The notes below the pieces were generated by a model, which searched no databases, had not been told where the DNA came from, and saw only the letters and a list, made by a program, of their open reading frames with translations. From contig QANY01012038.1 of assembly GCA_003255025.1 (NCBI GenBank), forward strand, positions 1 to 64,000: a stretch of 64,000 bases of DNA, written 5' to 3'. Position 1 is the stretch's first letter. Every line of letters begins with the position of its first letter. Shown piece by piece: positions 23,331-35,280 of this stretch. The position numbers were made by a program, and so were the translations under genes. The stretch is from Datisca glomerata (Eukaryota > Streptophyta > Magnoliopsida > Cucurbitales > Datiscaceae).

Positions 23331-24790
23331 CTTGAGAATGAGTAGATCTTCCACCAGGGTGTAAACTTTTGGGTCCCAATTGGATTTTCAAATGGAAAAT
23401 AAAAGCCAATGGATCAGTGGATAAATACAAGTCTAGGCTTGTAATTAAAAGCTATAGACAGAAGGAAGGTTTTGATTATTTTGATACATATTCTCCAGTG
23501 TTAAGAACAAATTCCATTGGGTTGTACTTTTAATCGTAGCTTTACGAAATCTTGAAGTACATCAAATGGATGTGAAAATAATATTTATAAATGGAGATTT
23601 AGAGGAAGAAATATACGTGGAATAACTAGAAGGGTTTTCTGCTCTTGGGCGAGAAAAGAAAGTCTGTAAATTAGTCAAATCATTGTATGGTTTGAAACAA
23701 GCACCAAAATAATGACATGAGAAATTTGACAGTCACATAATATCAATTGGATTCAAAATCAACGAATGTCATAAATGTATCTATGTTAAAGATACAAAAA
23801 ATGGATATGTCATTGTGTGTTTGTATGTTGATGATAAGCTTATTGTTGGGAGTAATGATAAGATGATCAAGTCTATGAAAGATATGATAAAATCTAGATT
23901 TGATATGAAAGACATGGGACTTTTTGATGTTATATTTGGAATAAAAATAAAAAAACAATAGATGGACTTATTTTAAGTCAGTCTCATTAGGTAGATTCTA
24001 CTCTTAAAAACTTTAGCAAAGATGACACTGGTGAATAAAAACACCTATGGATACAAGTGTACATTTATCCAAGAATAAATGTGAGAGTATCTCTCAAGTA
24101 GAATAATATAGAGTTATAGGTAGTCTAATGTACTTTATGAGTTGTACAAGACCTGATATAGCCTATACAGTGAGTAAACTAAGTAGATTCACGAGTAATC
24201 TTGGAGCTGAACATTGGAAAGCCATTGTGAGAGTACTGAGGTACTTATAATATACTCGGAGTTATGAACTACGCTATTCAAGATATCCAGCAATCCTAAA
24301 GGGATATACTGATGCAAATTGGATATCTGATAAGAAAGATACAAAGTCTACTAGTGGGTATGTTTTCACACTAGGAGGAGATGTCGTAGCATGATAATCC
24401 TCGAAACAGAAAGTTATAGCTAGATGCACTATGGATCTAAGCTTATAGCTTTAGACAAATGTGGAGAGGAGGCTGAGTGGTTACCCCACTTTCTAGAGGT
24501 ATCTCTAGATGGACTAAGCCTGTGCCACTAATATGCATAATGGAAAGTCTAGACACATTTTCCGTAGACATAATATAATTAAATTGCCATTGGAAGAGCA
24601 TAAAGTAATATGTATAATGACAAGTCTAGACACATTTGCCGTAGACATAATATAATTAAATAACTACTCTTGACAGGGGTCATCACTCTTGACTATGTGA
24701 AGTCAAAGGATAATATTGCAGATCCATTAACCAAGGGGTTAAACTGAGAGTTAGTTAAAAAGTCATTGATGGGAATTGGATTAAAGTCCA
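23331..24790 (+). pseudogene. Copia-2 reverse transcriptase and RNase H (second copy)
   Basis: Same order of RT and RNase H motifs as 16861-18260, including 'CLYVDDKLIVGSND' near 23821-23860, with stops throughout. It differs by a 77-bp direct repeat at 24545-24660 near the RNase H end, containing 'aagtctagacacattt' twice; the first copy has only one. Confidence 0.8.
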
Positions 24791-25385
24791 TGTAAAAGTA
24801 AGATGATACAAAAGAAACCCAACCTAGTTGACTGGAGATCCCAAGATATAAGTTCATAGCACAACCTAATTGTATAAATTTAGCTGGATTACTGTGGGGA
24901 TTTTCCATGTCCATTCCTATGATGAAAACTGTGAAACCCATTGGAGATTCGGTTAAGCTGAGCTTTTAATGATTCTTATGCATCAGAAACTGTGAGATCC
25001 AAGTGAAGTAATGCAGGTTTACTCTTAAATTAAGATATCACCTATATGAGAGTGAAGTGTGGCCGCTTCTATAGTAATTGTAAGGGCACAACTATTTAGA
25101 AACTCTTACAGAATCATGAGGATGTTCATGGCTAAAACGAACATAATCATGAGAGTTGAACTGTGTCAAGGATGACTCCTATGTGTAGTATGTCATCATT
25201 TACATAAAAAGGTCGAACAGTTCAAAGACATCGTGTCTATTGATCAGTTAGTAAAGTAAGCATACTTATAAAAGGGAAGGTTCAAAGGGTAAAACCTACA
25301 TATCCTATGTGGGTTTTAGAATGTAGAATTCTATCACCATGTCTTTTGTGTCGTTGGTCATCAATTTTCATTCATGTGGGTAGTT
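24791..25385 (+). other. Copia-2 3' untranslated region (second copy)
   Basis: Copy of 18261-18851. No gene or regulatory site recognised. Confidence 0.5.
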
Positions 25386-26033
25386 TGTCGGAAAAATGGG
25401 TATTTTGTACACCATTTTCGTAGACAAATTTTAGAAAATCTTTTAATTAGGACCCACTACGTAAAAGTGTAAGGTCTTTCGATATTTGAGTTCTCCTTCA
25501 CGAGTACATCAAAATCGACTATTAATTTGTCAAAAATGATTTTGGGATTAGTGAGAAACTATATTTCAAAGTGAGCTAAATGATAATTAAAAAATAGGAG
25601 GGAATTGTAGAAATCTCACATTGGACAGGGAGGAAAGGTTAGAGTAATATATATTGAGATACTAGTATCAAGGATGATAACTTGATAAATTTAGAGGCTC
25701 TCTCTATATGTATCACCTCTAAATTGGTCAATGGGCTGTGTTTTGTTCTAGATTTATTTTTTCCCCTCATTGAAAGTCCAAAGGTCATTGAATATGGAAC
25801 ATTCTTGTAAATTAATGCCCAAAACATTTTTAATTTTGCAAATTAAATCAAAAACGTTTTGCACTTAATTTTTTGATTCAATGGTCTTTTAATCGGTCAA
25901 ATACCATTTATTTCACACCTCCCCCATGAGTAGTATAAAAGGAGGCATTCCCCTCCTCATTTTACATACCAAGGAAGCTTTCAAGCTCTCTTTTACTCTC
26001 AATATTTGTTCTTCACATTTTTTGCTTAATTTG
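25386..26033 (+). repeat. Copia-2 3' LTR, left part (second copy)
   Basis: Starts TGTCGGAAAAA, keeps the TATA box at 25934-25941 and ends at 'tttgcttaattt', where gypsy I begins. Its right half continues at 31874-32368 beyond gypsy I. Confidence 0.8.
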
Positions 26034-26080
26034 GTACGCCCTGATTCTCATGCGTTAAACATGCATGTAATTTTGACGTT

Positions 26081-28102
26081 AACCGCAGATCCCGATCCGG
26101 TACTATAGACATCAAAATCCCAAAAGTCAAACAATCTCTCAGATATACAACAGAGCCTAATCCTCAACTGAAAATATTGTCTTTCCATGCAAAATGTGTG
26201 CAGACTTGGTAAGACGATCCACCACAGCCCAAATGGAGTTATAACATTTTATCGTCCTCGATAACCCTGAAACAAAATCCATAGTCATATACTCCCACTT
26301 CCATTCAGGAATACTTAAAGTTTGCAAGACCCCATATGTTCGCTGTCTCTCAGCCTTGTTCTGCTGACACACCAAACACTTACTAACAAACTCACCGATA
26401 TCACAGTTCATACCATTCCACCAATAATGTAACTTTAAATAATGATGTATATAAGTACTGCCAGGGTGCATAGTGTATGGTGAACTATGAGCCTCTATGA
26501 GTAATTCCTATCTAATGACTTCATCTTTCACAACACAAAGCCTCCCATGAAAGCGAAGAGCTGAATTATTACAAACATTGAACCCTTGTCTTTTTTCGGA
26601 ACCCACTTCATTACGAATCAATAGCAACTCAAAGTATGAGTTATGTGCATCAATAATACATTGTTGCAATGACAGTTGAACCGTGAGCTGTGCTAACTAT
26701 GCTGTAGTGTCTTTCAGCAAGACCTGAATCTCGGCACGTACAAAATCATCCAGGATATGCTCTTATGATGTAATAAGAGCTACTGAATATGCCAATTTTC
26801 GACTTAAGGCATCAACCACAACATTTGCCTTTCCTGCGTGATAAATGACCTTCAGTCATAATCCTTCACTAGTTCATACCAACACCATTGCCTCTTGTTA
26901 ATCTATTTCTGAGTGAAAAAGTACTGAAGACTCTTATAATCTATGTAAATCTGGCACTTACATCCATACAAGTAATGTCTCCAAATCTCATGGTTCTGAA
27001 AACATTTCTAACACTCAATCATTCAAGTAAAGGTGACATTCTTCCTGGTCAACTGAGTAAGTGGAACATCGATCTTTGCAAAACCCTCATCGAATCTCCT
27101 ATAATATCCTGCTAGACCCAGAAAACTGTGAACTTCCCCAACATTTATCAGTTGAGGCCAGCTAACCACCGCTTCAATCTTAGACGACTCAACGAAGATT
27201 CCATCTCGAGATACCACATTACTAAGCAATGATACTTGCAGAAGCCAAAACGCACACTTCTAAAACTTGGCATATAGCTGGTTTCTTTAACGCTTGCAAA
27301 ATAATCCTGAGGTGATCAATATGCTTAGCCTTTGATCTAAAGTACATCAAAATATCATTAATGAAGACAATGATAAAAGAATACAAGTATTCTTTGAACA
27401 CCCTATTCATCAGATCCATGAAGGGTACCCGAGCATTAGTTAATCTTAACGACATCACTACAAACTCACAATGGTCGTAATGAGTACGAAACGCCATCTT
27501 AGGAGTATCCTCTTCTCGAATCCTGAGCAGATAGTAACCTTATCTCAAATCAATGTTAGAGAATACTGATGCTCCCTGAAGTTGATAAAAAAAAATCCTC
27601 AATGTGCGGTAATAGATACTTATTCTTGATAGTGACTCTATTCAACTCCATGTATTCAATGCGTAGCCTCATCGATCCATCTTTCTTTTAAACAAATAAT
27701 ACTGGAGCACTCCAAGGTGAAACACTCGGTGTAATGAAACGCTTATCCAGTAATTCTTGAAGTTGGTCCTTAAGTTCTTTCAACTCTGCAGGAGCCATAC
27801 AATACAGAGTTAAGGATATAGGGGTAATGCTTGGTACCAACTGAATACGAAAATCTCTCCCGTGGAGGAGGAAGTCATGGAAAATCATCGTGAAAGACAT
27901 CTAAAAATTCAGAAACGACTGAAACTGATAGAATATCCATAATTGTCTTAGTTTGATCCACCACAAAAGCTAAGTAACCCCAGTTACCGCAATCAAGTAG
28001 GCGTTGTGCCTGCAAAGAAGATATAACCTTTGGTATAGGCCTTTTCTAGGATCCTCTAAACTTGAAGCTAGGTTTACCTGGACATAGGAATTAAACTTCC
28101 TT
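26081..28102 (-). pseudogene. Gypsy I pol (RT, RNase H, integrase)
   Basis: RT starts near 27900 ('[29 protein letters not shown]') and runs to 27222, where the active site reads '[12 protein letters not shown]', with Asn for the second-to-last catalytic Asp of FIDD. RNase H follows ('FLGLAGYYRRF', '[13 protein letters not shown]', 27229-27023) but lacks about 0.2 kb around 26985. Integrase shows the zinc-finger part 'LHYWWNGMNCDIGEFVSKCLVCQQNKAE' in segments and the core start 'MTMDFVSGL' (26471-26157). It ends at the deletion. Frames are broken several times. Confidence 0.85.
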
Positions 28103-29287
28103 TCAGTAACAGTCTATGTTGGCATAGTTAGTAGCCAACCATTCCATCCCTAGGATTACGTCAAAATCATGCATCCTTAGGACTATAAGCCTAGCATACA
28201 TAACATGATCTTTTATCATCATTGAACAACTCTCTATCACTTTATTAGCCAGGAGAGAAGCTCCAGAAGGCGTAGAAACACATAATTTAAAACCCAATGG
28301 CACAAAAGGTAATGATGCATGAGTCACAAATGAAGCAGATATAAAAGATTGCGTGGATCCAAAATCAATAAATGTAAAAAAAAAATTTCGAGTACAAGTA
28401 ATGTATCTACCACAACTATATATACACTTAAAGCTAGCATTGTTCGCCTTAAAATAATGGCCACTATAGTGCTTTTTACATGTAGTCCACAAGAGATTTG
28501 ATTTTATTGCCTGCTTTTTTGCGTTGTGGGGACTTGGGTGAGAATTCTGAGGTTTTCTCTTTCTATGAAACGATTGCTCAAACCGTGGTGGTGCATGAGG
28601 TGGAAGATTCTGTTCCATCAATAGGGTTGCTTCAACCACCGCTGCATAAGTGGTGTGCTTATGGACTGACACAAAACCCTTTATCTCTGGACGGAGTCCC
28701 CTTTCAAATGTCTGAGTCTTCTTGATACTGCTATACACGTAAAATATGACGTAGCGAGATAATTTCTCGAACTTCCTTTCATAATCAGCAACAGTCATAT
28801 TGCCTTACACCAGCCTAAGAAATCCGGCCTCCTTACTTGTTATGACGATGATAAAAAAATATTTCTCGAAGAACAGCTCCTTAAATTGATCTGAAATCAT
28901 CAAATTATGCACAACAACGTAAGCTCTTTGTGTGAGCTCCCACCATTTACAAGCTTCACGTGTTAGCATAAAACTTGCACAAACAACCTTTTGAATCTCA
29001 GAACATATCATAAACTAGTAGATCTACTCCAATCTCATAATTCATTCATCAGCTAATAATGGGTCGGACAAGTAACCATCAAATTCAGGTGGGTTCAACC
29101 TCCTGAATGTGTGTATTAATTGCATGTCAACTGTTGTTGTCTGTTGCGCTTGTTGTTTTCAGCTAGGTGAGCCATCACTGGCTACCTCAACAACTCCAAA
29201 AATACTTGAACATTTCGATCATGGTTGCCGAAGGGTTCGCAGCAGGATTGATTGGTGCTGATTGTTGTTTCTAGTAAGGGAAGCCAT
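28103..29287 (-). pseudogene. Gypsy I gag and protease
   Basis: ATG at 29287 is in the same context as in the sister copies ('ggaagccattac' on the plus strand). Capsid motifs include 'CKWWELTQRAYVVVHNLM' and 'DQFKELFFEKYF' (29011-28805), then 'ADYERKFEKLSRY' and 'TFERGLRPEIKGFV' (28798 onward). The nucleocapsid knuckle is cut by a deletion near 28430. The retropepsin-like site reads 'FIDFGSTQSFISASF' where family members have D-S-G-S/T, so the active-site serine is replaced by Phe. It ends with 'VILGMEWLATNYANIDC', the usual protease tail. Confidence 0.85.
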
Positions 29288-29530
29288 TACTCTGCTACCC
29301 ACAAAAGTCATGACTTACCAAAAACCTAATCTTATGGCATAAATATAACATAAACATAACAAACATGCCAAAATGAAACTAAAGAACATCATACTGAATT
29401 TAATAATTAAAAAGATATAACATGCATGTGTACCTGACTTGTAAGGTGAAAAGTCTACACATAAAACATTCGCCTAGTGAGCGACATACCATATTTTAAC
29501 TAAGAAAAGTCTACAAAATCTAAAACATTT

Positions 29531-29545
29531 GGTTTGATACCAAAC
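29531..29545 (-). other. Gypsy I primer-binding site
   Basis: The minus strand reads GTTTGGTATCAAACC immediately after the LTR end (TTACA). The TGGTATCA core resembles the tRNA-Met primer site used by many plant chromoviruses; the last bases do not match well. Confidence 0.55.
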
Positions 29546-31873
29546 TGTAACGTCCTGATTCTTGAGGGTTAAACATTCATGTAATTTCACTAATTCAAAA
29601 ATCCTCAATTCAATTGAAACTCTAATTGGAGAAAATTTCCTAATTGAAAACCCTAAATTTGCCTTAACTTTAACACTAAATAGCAGAAGCATAAAATTAT
29701 TTTAAGAGAATATCTACTCAATAAAATGAAATAAATGATTCATTAATTTGTAACAAGGTCGATTACAAAAATCCATAAAACATGAAAGTCAAACATATTA
29801 TCGAAGTCTAAAATGTGAAAATTTATAAACTCCTTAATCAATTGTAATTAAACTGAAATATGTTTCTAATGTCATATAATCATAGTGAGTGAAAATGTCA
29901 TATACTCAATGAATATGGCAGTCCCCCACTTCTGCTACTCGCCATTACCTTCAACATATTCATCTATGTGGGGGGTGAGTATTAAAAATACTCAGTAAGT
30001 GAACACACATACTACTAAGCTTCATATGACATAAATGTAAACATATGACTCATGTAACTTTAATTTAACATATTCATTTCATTAAACAACATAAAGTACT
30101 TGTAATAAACATAAATAATTCATGGTTAACATATATAACTAGAAGTTGTACTTATACTTGTGTTGATACTTGTACTCGCATGATCATAATTTGATTAAGC
30201 ATATCCTCTCATTAATAACCTAATCAGAATCGATTCACACTTAAACTTGAACTTGTAACATGAATATTGTAACGTGAATGTGAACATGACGGATTGAGGG
30301 TCATGAAACTTGAAGTCTCTTAAAGTTATCTAAACTTTAAGGATGCTAACATGAACATGGTGACACCCAACCGTATAGCTGATAAGATGATGTGAACAAT
30401 TTGGTTACTTGATAATCAAGGGACATGACTAAGTCTACCTCTTAGTTATTTATCACTTTACTTGAGTTAAGATTTATAATTCACATTATTACATATACAT
30501 GAGTAAAAATATAACTTGTTCATGAACATAAATGATATAGCTATTACGTGTATAACTCAAAATATAATCATACATACTACGGTAAATAATTTCATCATAA
30601 GATTGAGCAATATAAAGAAATAACAAAACCAATTTTACACTGTACATGCTACACTTAAAATATATAAACCGAATTATTATGTAAGTCCACTTACCTCGTC
30701 TGATACGAATAAAATTCAGCAACTAATGACCTGAAATCCAAGGATCCCAGATCACAACATATTCATATAATAAGTACAATTATTTAATTAGCTAGGAGGG
30801 AGATTGAGGTCAGAAAAAGGTGGAAAATAAACTGGTGTAAACTCATGATGCGGTTCAGACCGGTTCAACATGGTCCGATGGTTTGAACCGGTTCAATTCG
30901 ATTGGGTCAGACTAGTTTGCTCTTGTTTAATTGAATCGGCCAAAAGACTCAGTTCCTACGAATCAGGAAAACAGGGGGAAAGGGAAGAAGAAAGAAGAGG
31001 AGGTGGAAAAGGCTTTAACGGTGATTCCAATCAAAGATTCAAATCAATTCTTTGGGTGAAATGCATATATCAAAATTATTTAACAAATGGAAACATTTCG
31101 TATAGAAAACTCATGAGTAGAATTTGTTTGAAGCACAAATCTAATCAAAATTAGTATATATCTAAGCCATTGAAAAGATAATATCAATAAACTTAAACTC
31201 TACCCAAGTAAATGAGAAAATTCCATTACATAAACAATCCAAACTTACAAAAAATGATTTAACCCACTTTTAAAACACCCATTCATTCCACTGGTTAGAA
31301 ATCGAGAGAAAGAAGGGAAACAGAGGCAAGAGAGAAAGAATCAAAAAGAGAAAAGAAACTAAATGAACGAAGAGTGACATAAGCATCGATGAATCGTAGA
31401 TAATAGCTAAGGAGAAGAAAACCTTTGCTGAAATTACAAATGAAATTCAGGAGGGCATGAATTAAATTAGAGAGAGGAAGAGGACAAACAAGAGGGAAGA
31501 AGACTTACCGTACTTAGAACGACAACAAGGTGATGCAGAGCACGGTGGAAAACAAAATGAAAAGAAATGGTTTCGCTTGGCTGCGTGAGACAATTTAGGA
31601 AGAGAGGGCTACTAAATGAATTGAAAGCAGTTTGCTAGGAGATGTCGGTTTAGAGAATAAGGGAGCATTACAAGGGAGGGGTTCGTGCAAAAGAGATGGA
31701 GAATGGGGTAAATACACTAGCGTGTATGCACAATGGCGTGAGTGAGTAAGAATGGGGAAAGTTATTATGGAATGCCAAAAAAAGGTTAGGGTTAGCTCTG
31801 AGTGTATGTAAATATAGGTGTGAGTGGGGGTTAAAATTAAAAATATAACCCTTATAATGCTTGGGGTATTACA
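29546..31873 (-). repeat. Gypsy I 5' LTR
   Basis: A 2.3-kb LTR. On the minus strand it begins TGTAATACCCCAAGC and ends GGGACGTTACA-like, an imperfect TGTAAT...TTACA border. It contains clusters of 'accggttc' near 30855-30895 and purine-rich stretches near 30950-31010 and 31300-31370. Open frames inside it are short and unrelated to known proteins. The sister LTRs at 34135-35264 and 49679-50514 are shorter because of internal deletions. Confidence 0.8.
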
Positions 31874-32368
31874 TATTTCTTCAAGTTTGCTTGGTTCATT
31901 TTTTTCTTCGGTCTGGTTCGGTTCAATTTGATTCAGTTTATTTTAGTTTATTTCTATTTTCGTCGACGACTTCCTTTTCGGGTTCAAGTGTTGGTTTTGT
32001 GTAATTACTCTATTGGTAGAATTGTGACAAGTCAGTTCGATCAAGATGGTGAAGTTGAGTATTTTTCAGCTCCCTCAAATAGTTTTGTCTTGGGAAACAG
32101 AGGCCGTTATCAAGCTTAGTACGACAAGTGAGGAGGCGTAATTGTTTTAAAGAAACTATGCAAACAGGCCTCGATTTGATTTATTATTACTCGTTACTCT
32201 GTATGTATTGTTTTAACGTTAGTAATAATTTATTTACATTTCGTAACTAATTTAATTACATTACTTTCCTTAACTATATTACTTACCCGTCTTAACAAAG
32301 TATTAATTGAATTGTTGTATCATTATTATTTTCATTCAATCTTATAATGCAACGCACTATTTCCAACA
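31874..32368 (+). repeat. Copia-2 LTR, right part (unit I)
   Basis: Continues the Copia-2 LTR where 26033 left off ('tatttcttcaagtt') and ends TTTCCAACA. It matches 14026-14522 of the intact LTR. Confidence 0.8.
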
Positions 32369-33915
32369 TCAATACATACATATATATATACATTTTACTA
32401 TTCTTTGTAATGGAGCGTTAACAGTATCAATGTAGAAAAACTTGCTCTTCTCCCCTTTCTTTGGTCTTCATTCTATATAGATAACGTAGATATATATACA
32501 ACGAATAATTAAATTAACGTAGGAGATCATTGTATAATTGATTAGAGTTTTTTTTTCTGAAACAAAACGTACATAAATTCTGAATCACATCAAATATTTC
32601 CAAAATACTTTCCTAAATATTATTGTAATATCCTGTAATTATCAAACAAAAATCTATAAATATTGTGAAATAAAAGTACTCGGCTTGTAAAGTATAAATT
32701 TCAGTTACTTGTACTAGAAAATGTCAAAGGTATGTCTAGTATGTGTCGAGATCACAATAGTATTTTTGTATGTAATTAAAACAATAAAAGAAATACAACT
32801 GATGATGAAGTAGAAAACAAAGATTGAATATTGTATACATAATTTGGACAAATTATTTTCACAACTCCAAAATTACATTTCAAAAGTATCCATATTTATC
32901 CCCTTCACATGTTTTCATTTCAATAGTCTGATAAATATTTAAATGAAGACCATATGAATTTTTTAAATCAGTGAAAGGTATTTATACACCAAATAAATAT
33001 TAATGTATGTCTTTCAGTATTTTTTTCCATATATTATCAAAATACTTATCTTATTTCTTCAAACAATGGATTTTAAAAAGAACTATTATCACACATCTAA
33101 TATTTTAAGAAATTGCTGCAAGACTCTAATTTAATATTCTGACGTTAAAATTTACACTCATTCGACTAGGAGCTAGCAAAAATATTTTGCTAGAATCCGA
33201 TCTAGTAATCATTAATTTCAACTGAAAAATTAAAAAAATGATTTTCGTTAATAAACATAGAAGAAATTTAAAATCATTTTTTACTTTGAGGAAGAAGACC
33301 AAGTAAATTAAGCCACACAAGAATATGTGAATTACCTTTTAGACAAACTGGTTACTGACTCATCAAAGAAAACCAATAAATCAAAGGGAATATTAAGTTC
33401 CTAAAAATTTCAAACCAGTGGGTTCCAAGCTTCCCTAGATAAAAACTCAACAAGTTTCAGAAAAAAAAAATAGATAAAAAATCAATCAGAAAACGGATGA
33501 GGAAAAACTGCAAAAAGACACGCAAGGATTTCTTCATTCTGATTTCCACACTAAGCATTGAGGTTTTGAAGTAATTAACAATAATATCTTAGTTAATTTT
33601 ATATTTGTCAACGAGCAATCTCAATTCAGAGAACTAACTACTGTATCAATTCAAAGATAATTACCATTAACCAAGTCTACTCACCCCAACTTATTGAGGG
33701 TAAACAATCTTTTTAACGAAACGTGCAGAGGAAAAAAGATCAACATGTTGTTGTAAATCATTTTTTTTGTTAATCAAGATAAATGAGAAGCGACTTTATT
33801 TAAAATAAATCGAACATTGACAAACATGCATTCAAATATCATAACATGACAGCTTGTGTCTTGAAAGTTAATGAGACTAACTCATCTATATTATCTGATT
33901 AAGGCTTTCCAACTC
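32369..33915. other. Flank of the Copia-2 insertion, unit I
   Basis: AT-rich sequence matching 58670-60208. No gene recognised; open frames (for example 33320-33126 on the minus strand) are broken in the sister copy. It ends at 33915, where unit II's Copia LTR begins with no intervening sequence, so 33915/33916 is a tandem-duplication breakpoint. Confidence 0.6.
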
Positions 33916-34134
33916 AAAAACATTTTGCACTTAATTTTTTGCAAATTAAATCAAAAATATTTTGCACTTAATTTTTTGATTAAATGGCCTTTTAATGGGT
34001 TAAATACCATTTATTTCACACATTCCCCATGAGTAATATAAAAGGAGGTCTTCCCCCTCATGTTACACACCAAACAAGCTTTCAAGCTCTCTTTTACTCT
34101 CAATATTTGTTCTCCATGTTTTTTGCTTATTTTT
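33916..34134 (+). repeat. Copia-2 LTR, left part (unit II, truncated)
   Basis: Holds the last 0.2 kb of the left LTR part, with a short internal repeat of 'ttttgcacttaatttttt' and the TATA box at 34037-34044. It ends TTTTT (34130-34134), matching TTTTT at 44664-44668 after the gypsy: a 5-bp target duplication for the gypsy insertion. Confidence 0.8.
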
Positions 34135-35264
34135 TGTAATGCCCCGATTCTCGAGGGTTAGACATACATGTAATTTTACTTAATTAAAAATTTCCAATTC
34201 AATATAAACCCTAATTGGAGAAAATTCTCAAGTTGAAAACCCTAATTTTACCCTAATTTTAACATTGTATAGCGGAAGCATAATTTAATTTAATAGAATA
34301 ACTAGTTAATAAAATGAAATAAATGCGTCATTAATCTATAAATAAAGACGATTACAAAAATTCATAAAACATGAAAGTCAAACATATTATCAAAGACTAA
34401 AATGTGAAAATTTATAAACTCCTTAATTAATTGTACTTAAACTGAGAGCTGTTTCTGATGTCATATAATCATAGATAGTGAAAATCTCATATTTTCGCTG
34501 ACTATGACAATCCTTCACTCGTGTTGCTCGCCATCACTTGCAACATATTCATCTATGGAGGGGTGAGTATTAAAAATACTCAGTAAGTAAACACACATAC
34601 TACTAAGCTTGACATGACTTAAATGTAAACATATAGCTCATGCAACTTTAATTTAACATATTCACTTCATTATTAAATAGCATAAAGTGATTGTAATAAA
34701 CATAACTGAATTCATGGTTAACATATATAACTTGAACTTATTCATAATTCAACTAAGTATAAACCCCGATTAATAACCTAACCAGTATTGATTCACTTGA
34801 ACTTGTAACATGGAACTTGTAACGTGAACATGAGCATGACGGATTGTGTGTCATGAAACTTGATGTCTCTTAAACTTACCGAACGAAGAGTGATAGAGGC
34901 AACGATGAATCAGAGGTAAATTCCAAGGAGAAGAAAACCTTTGCTGAAATTATAGAAGAATTTAGGGAGGGCATGAATTAAATTGGACAGTGGAAAAGGA
35001 CAAACAAGAGGGAAAAAGACTTACTAGACTTAGAACGACAACAAGGTGATGCTCAGCACGGTAAAAGGAGGGGTTCGTGTAAAAGAGATAGAGAACGGGG
35101 AGATACACTAGGGTGTATACACAATCGTGTGAGTGAGTGAGAATGAGGAGAGATATTACCGAATGCCATAAAAAGGTTAGGGTTGACTTTCAGTGTATGT
35201 ACATTTAGGTGAGAGTGGGGGCTAAAATTAGAAATCTACCCCTTATAATTCTTAGGGTATTACA
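34135..35264 (-). repeat. Gypsy II 3' LTR
   Basis: 1130 bp. The minus strand begins TGTAATACCCTAAG right after the polypurine tract (RC of 35265-35280, AAGGAGGGGAGA) and ends GGGGCATTACA. It is shorter than the 2.3-kb unit I LTR through internal deletions, one of about 0.13 kb near 35063. The near-palindrome 'atacactagggtgtatac' occurs at 35103-35120. Confidence 0.85.
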
Positions 35265-35280
35265 TTCTCCCCTCCTTAAG

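Larger units (their letters stand above)
26034..31873 (-). mobile_element. Gypsy I, Tekay-like Ty3/gypsy element nested in the Copia-2 LTR
   Basis: A minus-strand gypsy: 5' LTR at 29546-31873, primer site, gag, protease, RT, RNase H and integrase towards lower coordinates, and a stub of the 3' LTR at 26034-26080. The element splits the Copia-2 LTR exactly, its two halves lying on either side. The 3' LTR and integrase C-end are mostly deleted, with the junction at about 26078 after 'gtaattttga'. It is assigned to the chromovirus Tekay/Del group from the chromodomain of the sister copies. It is inactive. Confidence 0.85.

Noticed and set aside
35103..35120. Near-palindrome 'atacactagggtgtatac' in gypsy LTRs as a CACTA end
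   Set aside because: It recurs at the same LTR position in every copy and lacks the CACTA terminal continuation. It is part of the gypsy LTR.
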